Source of the DNA: a virus
Length of the DNA stretch: 20,547 nucleotides
Direction: 5' to 3' (one strand)
IMG/VR virus record: IMGVR_UViG_3300017987_000432
Coordinates: 1-20,547 of that record
Part shown: positions 12,401 to 20,547 of the stretch, one piece after another
Position numbering within the stretch: the stretch's first letter is position 1
Layout of the letters: the number at the start of each line of letters is the position of its first letter
Notes under the pieces: model-generated
What the model saw: only the letters and a program-made list of their open reading frames with translations
Told to the model about the DNA's origin: nothing
Databases searched by the model: none
Made by a program: the position numbers and the translations under genes

Positions 12401-12997
12401 ATGGTTCTTTTTCCCAGTAAGACAGATATTGAGTTTCTTACCCGGATTAATCGGGAGGTCCATAAGCTGTTCTTTAACATTTATAAGCTTTACATACGCA
12501 ATCTGAAAGAACAGCCTTACGACCCCCTTTATGGGGAAACTGATGAATCCACATTTTACTGGGAACCTCTTTGGATTCCGGCCTTTGTTGAATACACTGT
12601 GGAACGGCAGCGTCCTTTGATTATGTTTGGGAAGGACGAGGAGCGACGACTCGTTGTCTGGTGTTCCAAGAGGATAATGGAAGAGCTCGAAGTTGAACTC
12701 AAGACAGGTGATATCTTCATCATTGATAATAAGGAATTTGAGATCCTGGAAGAGAGACTGGAAGTTAATCTGTGGAACGAGAACATTCATCTGGATCGTG
12801 CATACTTGACAGAAATGAGAAGACAGGCCAGCACAAAGGACAATAGAATAGACCGTGAGGATGTCCCAGGGCATGATGAGCATGCTTATAAAGATGACAT
12901 TGTTAAGGGGTTTGAGGGGTTTGATCCCGATAGCTCCTACGAGTTCACTGATGCACCATTTGACCCCAATTATCCTGAAGGGCCTTACGATCCATGA
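12401..12997 (+). CDS. putative neck or head-tail adaptor protein
   Basis: This is a 198-residue protein from ATG 12401; a GTG at 12389 overlapping the previous gene would add four residues. The ribosome binding site is weak, so coupling to the preceding gene is likely. The sequence has DPLYGETDESTFYWEPLWIP, then PLIMFGKDEERRLVVW, then LKTGDIFIIDNKEFEILE. A GD-I-ii-d-N-kEfEI-type strand pattern of this kind is common in phage head-closure and adaptor proteins. The C-terminus is acidic and Pro/Asp-rich (FDPNYPEGPYDP). Its stop overlaps the next start (ATGA). Role assigned from order and pattern, not from a firm family match. Confidence 0.6.
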   Translation: MVLFPSKTDIEFLTRINREVHKLFFNIYKLYIRNLKEQPYDPLYGETDESTFYWEPLWIPAFVEYTVERQRPLIMFGKDEERRLVVWCSKRIMEELEVELKTGDIFIIDNKEFEILEERLEVNLWNENIHLDRAYLTEMRRQASTKDNRIDREDVPGHDEHAYKDDIVKGFEGFDPDSSYEFTDAPFDPNYPEGPYDP

Positions 12998-13434
12998 TAA
13001 CATTGAAAACATCAACATCGAAGGAAATTAATAAGCTTAATACGCTTTTCAATAAGGGTTGTGCGTATAAATACTTGCTGGTCCTTGAGAGAGAAGCAGA
13101 TGATATCCTCAATGATATAAAACGAAGGATACTGGGAAGTAAGGTGTCCTGGGGAGAAGGCATTCTTAATATTGAAGCAAACAAGCAATTAGCAGATGCA
13201 ATAATAATTGTGAAGGGTGAAAACAGAATCGGTATCTCAGTAAAGGAAGGAATTCATGAACAGAGCAAGCTGAGTTATATGGATGCCCTCCGGGCCCGGG
13301 AGTTCGGGACATCCAGGATCGAGGCTGACCCGTCGATAACGCCGGTTCTGACCGCAGCAAAGCTGAGGAGCAAGGCGATTGGCAGAGAGATCTGTGACAA
13401 CCTTTTGAAGGAGCTCAGAAAGTCATTGAAATGA
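12994..13434 (+). CDS. small head-tail joining region protein of unknown function
   Basis: This is a 146-residue protein coupled at both ends by four-base overlaps (ATGA at 12994, and at 13431 with the next gene). The N-terminal half is helical and charged (KEINKLNTLFNKG, VLEREADDILNDIKRRI). The middle is beta-type (ADAIIIVKGENRIGISV), and the C-terminal helix is basic (ICDNLLKELRKSLK). Length and position suggest a minor connector or tail-completion protein like those between neck and tail genes in other myoviruses. I do not recognise a family. Confidence 0.6.
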   Translation: MITLKTSTSKEINKLNTLFNKGCAYKYLLVLEREADDILNDIKRRILGSKVSWGEGILNIEANKQLADAIIIVKGENRIGISVKEGIHEQSKLSYMDALRAREFGTSRIEADPSITPVLTAAKLRSKAIGREICDNLLKELRKSLK

Positions 13435-14303
13435 AAGAGATTTCACCAAAAGATGCATTTATGTATCGACCAACTGATGTTGCTGTCAGTAACAACGCCG
13501 GGACGTTGGAGATTCACGACAAGAAGATCCCGGTGGTATTTGCGACTCCGAGACGAGCTCTTGCCAGGTTAGCCAAGGCATTGCGGATTAAGAATACGGC
13601 AAACATACCCATGCCGTATATCTCAGTCAACAGAATAAACGAGACTTTGGATCAGACAAGGTTCAATTACAGTAGCTGGAGAAATTTAAAATATACAGAG
13701 GATAAAACAGCAGTACTCAAGGGGAAGCACCCTGTTCCCTACCTGTTCGATTACCAGATACATTTCTGGACCAAATACAGATGGGAACTTCAAACATTAC
13801 TTGAACAATATTTAAGACGATTTGTACCAACCTACAGACAATCAGTAGATTTTGGGCAGCCCTGGGGTATCTTTGAATGCAATACGGTTCAGAATGGGAT
13901 TGAGGATATGTCAGAGCTGGAACCAGGGGAAGAGGCAGAGAGAAAATTGCATAAAGTGGTAGCGATTCAGATCGGAACGTGGCTGATGCCTGTAACTGAA
14001 TGGGTCCCGACAATGATCGAAGGTGAGATATGGTTCAGTGGACCTGTTGATCTTACAGGAGGGGATTTCCCCATCCCCGGGGAGTTTCAATTACCCGATA
14101 CAGAGGAGCCTGCTCAGGAGCCTATAACAACCTTTGACGGTGATGTTCAGGTTCCTGGAAGCGGCGCTGATGCACCTCCCTATTATGCAGGGGAAGAGTT
14201 CGTCATCTGGCTAGAGAGAGCCATTGAAGAAAAGGAACTTGAAGCATCCGGGGAAGAAGTATCTGCAGCAGAGGCAGATGAGTATCTCATTGAAGATCCA
14301 TAA
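13431..14303 (+). CDS. putative tail terminator/tail completion protein
   Basis: This is a 290-residue protein coupled to the previous gene. Recognisable patterns are PVVFATPRRALARLAKAL (about 34-51), MPYISVNRI, and the central PVPYLFDYQIHFWTKYRWEL (about 102-121). These resemble tail completion or terminator-type proteins that sit just before sheath genes in T4-related phages (T4 gp15 position). The C-terminal 90 residues are acidic and Pro-rich with a Glu-rich end, probably flexible. It would cap the tail at the head-proximal end. Family identification is moderate; the order (capsid, neck, this, sheath, tube) supports it. Confidence 0.6.
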   Translation: MKEISPKDAFMYRPTDVAVSNNAGTLEIHDKKIPVVFATPRRALARLAKALRIKNTANIPMPYISVNRINETLDQTRFNYSSWRNLKYTEDKTAVLKGKHPVPYLFDYQIHFWTKYRWELQTLLEQYLRRFVPTYRQSVDFGQPWGIFECNTVQNGIEDMSELEPGEEAERKLHKVVAIQIGTWLMPVTEWVPTMIEGEIWFSGPVDLTGGDFPIPGEFQLPDTEEPAQEPITTFDGDVQVPGSGADAPPYYAGEEFVIWLERAIEEKELEASGEEVSAAEADEYLIEDP

Positions 14304-14322
14304 ACGCTTTTTGGAGGTAAGC

Positions 14323-14673
14323 ATGGAAAAAGTACGAATTACAAATCGAACGAGACAAGCTATTCCCTTTCTCCTGCGGGATAAGGAGAAGAAGTTTGTC
14401 CACGGTCAGCTAAGGGCCGGTCAGGGGAGAATGATTACAGCCGATCAAGTATCCCCACAACTTGAGTCGCTCCACAAAAAAGGAATTATCAGGATCGAGC
14501 GACTTACTGCCGTGATACCGAAGCGACAGTCTCCTTTGACTGCACGCCGGGCAAGGGTGGCCGCAAAAAAAGTCCCTCAACCATCAACCAAAGCGGTGGC
14601 TAAAAAAGTCGAGGAAAAGGCCGAAGTGAAAACTGGGACCAAAAAGTCGACAACCACCAGAAAAAAGAAATAA
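14323..14673 (+). CDS. small basic protein with Lys-rich tail
   Basis: This is a 116-residue protein with a strong ribosome binding site (TTGGAGGT) before ATG 14323. The N-terminal 55 residues (IPFLLRDKEKKFVHGQLRA, then LESLHKKGIIRIE) resemble the N-terminal domain of the 11043 gene in length and pattern. The rest is Lys/Ala/Thr/Pro-rich, low in complexity and strongly basic (VKTGTKKSTTTRKKK). Such a tail could bind DNA or an acidic partner. It precedes the sheath gene, whose ribosome binding site overlaps its stop. Function unknown. Confidence 0.7.
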   Translation: MEKVRITNRTRQAIPFLLRDKEKKFVHGQLRAGQGRMITADQVSPQLESLHKKGIIRIERLTAVIPKRQSPLTARRARVAAKKVPQPSTKAVAKKVEEKAEVKTGTKKSTTTRKKK

Positions 14674-14686
14674 GGAGGGCTAACTC

Positions 14687-17600
14687 ATGGCAGTTTTTGT
14701 ATCCCCTGGTGTATATACCCGAGAAATAGACTTATCGATTTATGCACCGCAATTATCAACAAGTATTCTTGGTAACATCGGGACATCGACAAAGGGCCCA
14801 ATGAACCAGAAAGTCTATGTCAGCAACCACGCTCAGGCAATCCGGTATTTCGGTAACCCAAGTCCCAATCACCTGGCAAGTCTGGCACATCTGCAATTCT
14901 TTTCCAAGGGTAATCAAAGCTGGAGAGTCCGCATTGGTGACGGTACTGAAGATTATGCTTCGGTCGAGCTTCCTGTTGACGATGCACCGGCTATGATCAG
15001 AGGCACAGAGGAAGGTCCTTTTGCTCTGGTTGCTGCCAGTTATGGAGAATTGATCAGTTCCCAGATAGGCCCATTTAATCCTGTGCCATCAGTTCCCGGA
15101 AATAACATTGGCTTGGATGCAGTTCCCAATACTGGTTTTTGGGCAGCTGTGCTCAATGCGGAATTTAGAGTTAACTTTACTGACCGCGATGGGGCTTCTT
15201 CGTTCTTTGATGTTATTGGCCTGGATATCTCAACGGCTGCAGATGAAACTGCTGTTGCTGCTCTCATGGAGGCAGCTGTCCAAGTCACCTACCCATCAGT
15301 CCAGATAATCTGGAACTTTGTTGGGCCGGCTGGTTATTTTGAGGCCTATACAGGTGATGAACATTGTGGATCCAATGCAGCTATCTCCATTGTTGCAGTC
15401 CCCGGAGGAATAGGCACGGATATTTCAGGTGCCGGGTTCACCGAATTCTCCACGGGAAGTACCAGCAATGGAACGGATGGGACCGACAGTCTTCTCCTTG
15501 AAGATGAGACCTACGGTATTCAACTTGTGAAGCTGCCTGCAGGTCCGTTGACTGCAGACCAGGTTGCAGATGAAATTAACAATCAAACAAACGGCATCAA
15601 TGCCTTTGAGGAACCTGCTGGTGCCGGGCAGTATTACGTAAAGATTCAGACCGATCAGCTCGGTTCAACCGGGTTCATTCGAGTCTTGGCATTAACCTCC
15701 ACAATGAATGCATATTCAGTGCTTGGTTTCAATGGCCCCTATCCCATGGAAGATTATGGGACTGATGGCACGGTTGCCCTGAACATCTGGGTAAATCCCT
15801 GGGGCTGGTACAGATCAAATGACAGTTCGGCCAATCTCAGCAACATGCAGGCAGTTACCAATGGTTCGATCAGTATTGCTTTGGATGGTGTGGGTGCTCT
15901 TGGTGGCGTTGTTCCCGAGGATGTGACAGGGATTGATCTTTCCGCAGCGACAGATATGGACGAAGTTGCGTTGGAAATCCAGACAGCCATCAATGCTGCC
16001 TTTGCTGCGATTCCAAGTACAAAGACAGTCATGGTTACGTGGAGTAACCCTTACTTCTATTTTGTCAGTTTCGACACCTCATACACCGACATTGGGCCGG
16101 ATTCTACTATTGCTTTCGGGGCCCCCGGTGGTGGAACCAATCTGCTTCAGTCTCACCTTGTTGCTCCTGGTGGGGCTCCAACTGATGGCCTTGATATTCA
16201 GCAGTTCCTGCTGACCCCAGGGTCTACTACACTCAGCCAGATCATTGCCGACCTTGCCGGGCTTGTTGACGCGGAAGCCTCAGCCTACAAAGAGGTCCTG
16301 CAGATTGCCACTACTATGGACGGCCCAGCTGCCTTCCTCATGGTTGATGCAGCCAGCACAGCCGATACTCCATTGGGATTGGATAACTCCGGGCACTGGG
16401 GAACACCGGTCGGTGCGGCAACTGCAATTGCTTACGCCCCAACTCAGGGGACCGACGGCAATAACCTCAGCCTGGTTGTCAGTGAGGCTTATCAGAGCAC
16501 TTTACACAGTCAATGGGTATCGGACAATCCTCTGGAAGACGAGGAAGATTCTCCTTACTATGAATTCCGTGAGGCTGTAAAGTTTGATGTGTTCTGGAGT
16601 ACCTACAAAGTGGGCAGCTACGACAATCTGGTCTTCGATGATCCGCAGAGCGAAAATTATTTTGAGACAATTCTTGGGACCCGGGCAAGCTCCTGGAACT
16701 CGCAACGAACTATATTATGTGAAGACCAAGGTCTCGGCCTCCCCCCAGCAGCAGGGACATACAGCTTGTCTGGTGGGTTAAATGGCGATGGTTCACTGTC
16801 GGCAGCGGATTATATTGGGGTTGTTGCTGATCCAAGCGGTAATCCTACCGGCCTTCAGATCTTCAGGAATGCGGAAACCCTCGATGTCAATATCATAATT
16901 ATCCCCGGTGTGTCCGATGATGCAGTTATTGCAGCCATGCTGGAGCTCTGCGAGTACCGTGGGGATTGTATGTGCATAATTGATCCCCCACTTGGTCTTG
17001 ATGGCCCCCAAGGCGCTGTCGACTGGTCAAACAGGCAGGGGACATATTCACCTGGTCAGCCAATCAATTCGAGCTATGGTGCAATTTATTGGCCCTGGAT
17101 CAAGGTCTATGATTCATACAATGAGGTTGAGGTCTGGACCCCCCCATCGGGGCATGCTGCTGCGGTTTATGCCTATACAGATTACATTGCAGATCCGTGG
17201 TGGGCACCTGCTGGTCTGAATCGAGCCCACATTCTGCCGGCCCTTGAGATTGAAATGTCTCCTTCTCAGGGTGACCGTGACTTGATGTATGGCTATCCCA
17301 ATGTGGTTAACCCGATTGTCAATTTCTTCCCGGATGGGGTTACCATCTGGGGGCAGAAGACAGCCCAGAGGAAACCATCGGCTACGGATAGAGTCAATGT
17401 CAGACGGCTCCTGCTGTATGCCAAGAAACTGGTATCTACTGTAGTCAAGTATCTCACCTTTGATCCGAATGATGATATTACCAGACGGCAGTTTGTTAAC
17501 CTGGTTACCCCAATCTTCTCGGATATACAATCCAGGAGAGGTGTCTATGAATTTCGGGTTATTTGTGACGAGACAACTAATCCACCTGAAGTCATCGATC

Positions 17601-17713
17601 GAAATGAGATGCATGGTCGGATCTATCTGAAACCAACAAAAGCGGCAGAGATTATCCTGGTAGACTTTGTAATTGTGTCAACCGGGGCATCCTTTGACGA
17701 AATAGAGTACTAG
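14687..17713 (+). CDS. tail sheath protein, unusually large
   Basis: This is a 1008-residue protein with AAGGAGG (14672-14678) before the ATG. The N-terminus (VFVSPGVYTREIDLSIYAP) is the classical sheath start, followed by KGPMNQKVYVSNHAQAIRYF. The C-terminal 250 residues are the conserved sheath core: AAVYAYTD, VNVRRLLLYAKKLV, YLTFDPNDDITRRQFVNLV and a final MHGRIYLKPTKAAEIIL strand region. The protein forms the contractile outer tube that drives injection. T4 gp18 is 659 residues. The extra length lies in the middle, where two related blocks (about 174-352 and 405-570) look like a tandem duplication. These would probably lie on the tail surface. Confidence 0.92.
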   Translation: MAVFVSPGVYTREIDLSIYAPQLSTSILGNIGTSTKGPMNQKVYVSNHAQAIRYFGNPSPNHLASLAHLQFFSKGNQSWRVRIGDGTEDYASVELPVDDAPAMIRGTEEGPFALVAASYGELISSQIGPFNPVPSVPGNNIGLDAVPNTGFWAAVLNAEFRVNFTDRDGASSFFDVIGLDISTAADETAVAALMEAAVQVTYPSVQIIWNFVGPAGYFEAYTGDEHCGSNAAISIVAVPGGIGTDISGAGFTEFSTGSTSNGTDGTDSLLLEDETYGIQLVKLPAGPLTADQVADEINNQTNGINAFEEPAGAGQYYVKIQTDQLGSTGFIRVLALTSTMNAYSVLGFNGPYPMEDYGTDGTVALNIWVNPWGWYRSNDSSANLSNMQAVTNGSISIALDGVGALGGVVPEDVTGIDLSAATDMDEVALEIQTAINAAFAAIPSTKTVMVTWSNPYFYFVSFDTSYTDIGPDSTIAFGAPGGGTNLLQSHLVAPGGAPTDGLDIQQFLLTPGSTTLSQIIADLAGLVDAEASAYKEVLQIATTMDGPAAFLMVDAASTADTPLGLDNSGHWGTPVGAATAIAYAPTQGTDGNNLSLVVSEAYQSTLHSQWVSDNPLEDEEDSPYYEFREAVKFDVFWSTYKVGSYDNLVFDDPQSENYFETILGTRASSWNSQRTILCEDQGLGLPPAAGTYSLSGGLNGDGSLSAADYIGVVADPSGNPTGLQIFRNAETLDVNIIIIPGVSDDAVIAAMLELCEYRGDCMCIIDPPLGLDGPQGAVDWSNRQGTYSPGQPINSSYGAIYWPWIKVYDSYNEVEVWTPPSGHAAAVYAYTDYIADPWWAPAGLNRAHILPALEIEMSPSQGDRDLMYGYPNVVNPIVNFFPDGVTIWGQKTAQRKPSATDRVNVRRLLLYAKKLVSTVVKYLTFDPNDDITRRQFVNLVTPIFSDIQSRRGVYEFRVICDETTNPPEVIDRNEMHGRIYLKPTKAAEIILVDFVIVSTGASFDEIEY

Positions 17714-17718
17714 AGCCT

Positions 17719-17750
17719 GGGGGACTTGCGTCCCCCTACTCTTCCCTTTT
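17719..17750 (+). terminator. terminator after the sheath gene
   Basis: Stem GGGGGAC (17719-17725), loop TTGC, GTCCCCC (17730-17736), followed by TACTCTTCCCTTTT. It begins six bases after the sheath stop and precedes the tail tube ribosome binding site. It probably sets different transcript levels of sheath and tube. Confidence 0.8.
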
Positions 17751-17764
17751 ACAAGGAGGTTTAA

Positions 17765-18256
17765 ATGCCTTTACTCCCAGCCAGTGCGGAACCGATTCGA
17801 CTGTCGGATCCAATACGATCATTTGACTTTGAAGTAGTGATTCCTCCCTACATTCCAAGTCTTGCAGTTGAGACTGCCTTCTTTCCCAATGTAAGTGTTG
17901 AGGAAATTGAGCTTCCTTTCAGGAACTCAAGAACATGGGTAGCAGGCAGAGCAAATGTTGAACCAGGTACCATGACATGCAGAGATATTTTGCAGTTCAA
18001 AACAGCCGGTAATATCTGGAACTGGTATCTTACTGTATACAATGTTCTTACCGGAGGCATCGGGCTGACATCTCAGTACAAGAAAAATGGAACTATCCTG
18101 GCCTATCTTTCCAACGGCACCCCCTATTCCGGATGGACTATCGTAGGGGCCTGGCCTACCACATGCAACTTTGGCGTAGCCGACTACAATGCGAACGACG
18201 TTGTAAAAATTGAAACAACAATTCGATATGACGGGACAATAAGAGTAGGGACCTAG
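17765..18256 (+). CDS. tail tube protein (T4 gp19-like)
   Basis: This is a 163-residue protein, the same length as T4 gp19. AAGGAGGT (17753-17760) gives it one of the strongest ribosome binding sites here, fitting a major tail component. Features include SFDFEVVIPPYIP, VEEIELPFRNSRTWVAG, GTILAYLSNGTPY and the end GWTIVGAWPTTCNFGVADYN followed by IETTIRYDGT, typical of the gp19 family beta-barrel. It polymerises into the inner tube through which DNA passes. Location directly after the sheath agrees with T4 order. Confidence 0.9.
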   Translation: MPLLPASAEPIRLSDPIRSFDFEVVIPPYIPSLAVETAFFPNVSVEEIELPFRNSRTWVAGRANVEPGTMTCRDILQFKTAGNIWNWYLTVYNVLTGGIGLTSQYKKNGTILAYLSNGTPYSGWTIVGAWPTTCNFGVADYNANDVVKIETTIRYDGTIRVGT

Positions 18257-18283
18257 CGTTAAATATTAAGAAGGAGTAAAATA

Positions 18284-19378
18284 ATGGTAGACGAGAAAAG
18301 TAATGTAGGTGACACAAAGGCTCAAACCATTGCTCAGGCAGAGGCCTTGAGGAAGCAGAGAATGGAACAAGCAAAGGCTAACCCCAAAACTATCCAGGAA
18401 GAACCACAGAATGTTCCCCCATCCTGGACTCCTCCCGATGGTGAAATTGGAAAACTACCAATGGGAGAACACAGGATTCCTGATGAATTATTGAGAAAGG
18501 CTGAATCTCAACCACGACCGCAGATCTCTGAAAACTTCAGTCAAAGAAAGAGGCAGGACAGATATAATTCTGAGCTGGAGAAAGCTTTTGCTTATACTAT
18601 CAAGAAACCTCCAACATACCAGTTGGAGCTACCATCCAGAGGTCTTCTTTACAATGGGTATGTTCCTAATGGAATGGTCAATGTTACGCCTCTTACAGCC
18701 AGGGAAGAGAAACTTCTTTCCGGTGTGGGTGAAGTAACCGAGATCATCGATACCATCTTCGAGAGATGCGTTGATACCCGTGGTATGCGAGCGGAAGACT
18801 TCCTGGCCAGTGATCGTTTTTATGTCCTGATGATGTTGAGAGTCAATTCTTACGGTGCTGAATACAGCTTTCCGATAACCTGCGAACTCTGCAACTTTGA
18901 CTTTGCAGAGACAATCAACATCAGTGAAGACCTTGAGGTTACCCGCCTTGAGGATGACGTAGAAGAGCCATTCCATATTATCCTGCCGTGGAGCCAGAAG
19001 GAAGTTGGGTTCCACTTGCTCCGGGGTAAAGAGGAAGCTAAGATTACCAGTTACACCAGACGTGTACTTGGTAGGCGTAGACAGAAGAGAGTAGCAAAAC
19101 TTGAAGGTGACCCTGCTTTTACTTATCGGGTTGCCATTGCGATTGATACCCTTGATGGGATCGATGTGTCAGGTGAGGACCTCATTGACCGAAAGGTTCA
19201 GTTTGTTGAGTCCCTCGTTGGTGCTGATTCAGATGCGTTACAATCGGCAGTAGCCAATTCAGACTCCGGGATTGATACGGAGATGGATATCCGCTGCCCC
19301 AATTGCAGGAGGGTGAATACAATCATAATGCCGTTTACGGCAGAATTTTTTCGTCCTTCCGCGAGAAGACATGGCTAA
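18284..19378 (+). CDS. T4 baseplate-family protein (gp26/gp28-like) with CxxC pairs
   Basis: This is a 364-residue protein with AAGGAG (18271-18276) upstream. The first 100 residues are polar and probably flexible. From about 112 the sequence fits the T4 baseplate family: LELPSRGLLYNGYVPNGM, VTPLTAREEKLLSG, DRFYVLMMLRVNSYGAEYSF. Two CxxC pairs, Cys200/Cys203 and Cys338/Cys341, probably form a zinc site. In T4 this family has baseplate hub roles. Here it lies right after the tail tube, where other phages place tail assembly chaperones, so a chaperone role is an alternative. It overlaps a small downstream gene by eight bases. Confidence 0.75.
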   Translation: MVDEKSNVGDTKAQTIAQAEALRKQRMEQAKANPKTIQEEPQNVPPSWTPPDGEIGKLPMGEHRIPDELLRKAESQPRPQISENFSQRKRQDRYNSELEKAFAYTIKKPPTYQLELPSRGLLYNGYVPNGMVNVTPLTAREEKLLSGVGEVTEIIDTIFERCVDTRGMRAEDFLASDRFYVLMMLRVNSYGAEYSFPITCELCNFDFAETINISEDLEVTRLEDDVEEPFHIILPWSQKEVGFHLLRGKEEAKITSYTRRVLGRRRQKRVAKLEGDPAFTYRVAIAIDTLDGIDVSGEDLIDRKVQFVESLVGADSDALQSAVANSDSGIDTEMDIRCPNCRRVNTIIMPFTAEFFRPSARRHG

Positions 19379-19535
19379 TGTTTTGACTCAGCAGTTCGAT
19401 CTGTCATATCACACAAGTATGACGTATGAAGACACAGAACACATGCCGTCAACAGAGAGACAATTTTTTTACAGTAAACTTGTTGAAACGAAGAAAAAAG
19501 AAGAGGAAGCAATGAAAGGGGGCACCAGACTATGA
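19371..19535 (+). CDS. small 54-residue overlapping protein
   Basis: ATG 19371 opens a 54-codon frame that overlaps the end of the baseplate-family gene (ATGGCTAA) and ends at TGA 19533-19535, overlapping the next start at 19532. The sequence is polar with a highly charged C-terminal helix (VETKKKEEEAMKGG). Only a weak GAGAAG lies before the ATG, so translation is probably coupled. Full use of the gap between two genes, with overlaps at both ends, supports it being real. It is in the +1 frame relative to the upstream gene and that frame is open from 19329. It could be a partner of the upstream protein. Confidence 0.6.
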   Translation: MANVLTQQFDLSYHTSMTYEDTEHMPSTERQFFYSKLVETKKKEEEAMKGGTRL

Positions 19536-20479
19536 GCACCAAGGATGATTTCCTCAATCTCTATTTGAGTAAGCCGGAGAGAATTATCTTCTCCGAGGCA
19601 ACAATTGAGCCCCAGAATCCAATAGAGAAGACTGTTTATAGCGATACGTACAAAGCAACAGGGAATCGTGCTGCTGCCATGACTGGTGTTGATGCGCTTC
19701 GCCGGGTCAAAAAGATGGGGTTCAGCCCGGTCGAGATGATCAAGCACCTTGCCGGGGCCAGTGGTAAGGCTCGGGGTCCGATGAAGTTCCTTATTGGATA
19801 TAGACCGTTTGCCGGACCATTCAGAGATACTAGATTTGTCCTGGCTCTGACGCTGAAAAGATACTCGGGTAACCAGGTTCGCTGGGGATTTGATTTTACT
19901 ACGCAGAACCAGCCGTCCCGAAGTTGTGAAATGGAATATGATATTACCGGCGACGCTTTTCAGTTTGGTTTTTCAACCCCTATGTATCAGCTTCCAGGTG
20001 GATTTAAGATACCACCACAATTTATTTCAACAGGTCCAATGTCCTCCAAGGAATTTGCCCAGGATAGAACCCTTACAACTACAAGGACTCGACGTTACCT
20101 GCCGAGACATGCCCGCCGTGTTGAACTTCCTGGCTGGTTTGCCATGCAGAATGAATTTGAACGACACAACGTGGAAAAAATGCGAGGTGAGGGGTTTAAG
20201 GAGCCCCGCAAATGGGTTTCTTTCGCGCAGAATCCACATTGGGCATATCTTTCCTTTGGTAGAGGTCGGCATGTTTTCGATCCCAACGAAGTTTACAAGA
20301 CCCTCCCAGGTTCGGGAGAAGATCATAACAAGGCTTATCGGGACAAAAATGTAAGACTCCGATATGCCTTTATTGGTCGGTATGAAGTCGGACCCGGGAA
20401 GGTCATCCAGGTATACCCTGGAATGCCAGTAGCTCAAGATCACTTTAAATACTGGCGGACGATGGGCGCAGGAAAGTAG
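19532..20479 (+). CDS. tail or baseplate region protein of unknown function
   Basis: This is a 315-residue protein. AAAGGGGG (about 19514-19521) lies before ATG 19532, within the small upstream gene. The N-terminal 90 residues are helical and include AAAMTGVDALRRVKKMGF and MIKHLAGASGKARGP. The rest is basic and aromatic, with many Arg, Tyr and Phe and few long helices (KRYSGNQVRWGFDF; RRYLPRHARRVELPG). There is no signal peptide or enzyme motif. Its place after the baseplate-family gene suggests a tail or baseplate part, or a tail assembly factor. I do not recognise the family. Confidence 0.65.
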   Translation: MSTKDDFLNLYLSKPERIIFSEATIEPQNPIEKTVYSDTYKATGNRAAAMTGVDALRRVKKMGFSPVEMIKHLAGASGKARGPMKFLIGYRPFAGPFRDTRFVLALTLKRYSGNQVRWGFDFTTQNQPSRSCEMEYDITGDAFQFGFSTPMYQLPGGFKIPPQFISTGPMSSKEFAQDRTLTTTRTRRYLPRHARRVELPGWFAMQNEFERHNVEKMRGEGFKEPRKWVSFAQNPHWAYLSFGRGRHVFDPNEVYKTLPGSGEDHNKAYRDKNVRLRYAFIGRYEVGPGKVIQVYPGMPVAQDHFKYWRTMGAGK

Positions 20480-20528
20480 GCTACTCTTTTAACATTGTCG
20501 GTGCACTCTTTACATTCGGAGACCCCGT

Positions 20529-20547
20529 ATGCCCGAAATCTTCGGCA
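20529..20547 (+). CDS. start of a further gene cut by the window end
   Basis: ATG 20529 begins MPEIFG and runs off the end. CGGAG (20517-20521) lies at a fitting distance before it. The 49-base gap after the previous stop contains nothing else I can identify. A tail gene, perhaps the tape measure, might be expected here, but six residues cannot show it. Confidence 0.4.

Noticed and set aside
12395-13018. Long open frame of 207 codons on the - strand
   Set aside because: It is antisense to a coupled pair of + strand genes, has no context or ribosome binding site, and its composition looks like a shadow.
19346-19351. Run of six T as a -1 slippery site like those of tail chaperones
   Set aside because: The downstream small gene is in the +1 frame, so a -1 slip would not reach it, and the run does not fit the usual X-XXY-YYZ pattern.

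Overview
The window is a block of virion genes from a large tailed phage with a contractile tail (myovirus), distantly related to T4. All convincing genes lie on the + strand. Most are tightly packed, with ATGA-type stop/start overlaps or strong AAGGAGG-like ribosome binding sites, and several intergenic hairpins look like terminators. The T4-type assignments rest on protein motifs I recognise: prohead protease, gp23-like capsid protein, tail sheath, gp19-like tube and a gp26/gp28-like baseplate family protein. I see no tRNA, CRISPR array, integrase or host gene. The host cannot be told from this sequence.

Layout. Positions 1-5829 hold about eleven small or medium genes of mostly unknown function, probably minor head or virion proteins. 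Several share a short helical motif (pattern hydrophobic...G-E-D-P...hydrophobic), and three combine it with a Gly/Ala-rich hydrophobic segment. One looks like a His-rich fibre or appendage protein and one carries a zinc ribbon. Positions 5842-8505 encode a prohead protease fused to a coiled-coil scaffold. An intein with a LAGLIDADG endonuclease interrupts the protease right after its GELDHP active-site motif, and a strong internal ribosome binding site should also produce the scaffold alone. Positions 8547-10977 encode the major capsid protein, split by a group I intron (about 9419-10445). The intron carries an endonuclease gene with a C2H2 finger, NUMOD3-like repeats and a PD-(D/E)XK domain. 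Removing the intron restores one 467-residue gp23-like reading frame.

Positions 11043-14303 hold head-tail connector or neck candidates and a putative tail terminator. Positions 14323-18256 hold a small basic protein, a very large sheath (1008 aa) and the tail tube. Positions 18284-20479 hold a T4-baseplate-family protein, a 54-aa overlapping gene and an unrecognised 315-aa protein. The start of another gene is cut by the window end.

How they fit together: scaffold, protease and capsid protein build and mature the prohead, neck proteins close it, and sheath, tube and baseplate proteins form the tail. The unusual feature is that the two neighbouring genes most needed for head assembly each carry a self-splicing mobile element. 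One splices as protein and the other as RNA, so head formation depends on both reactions.
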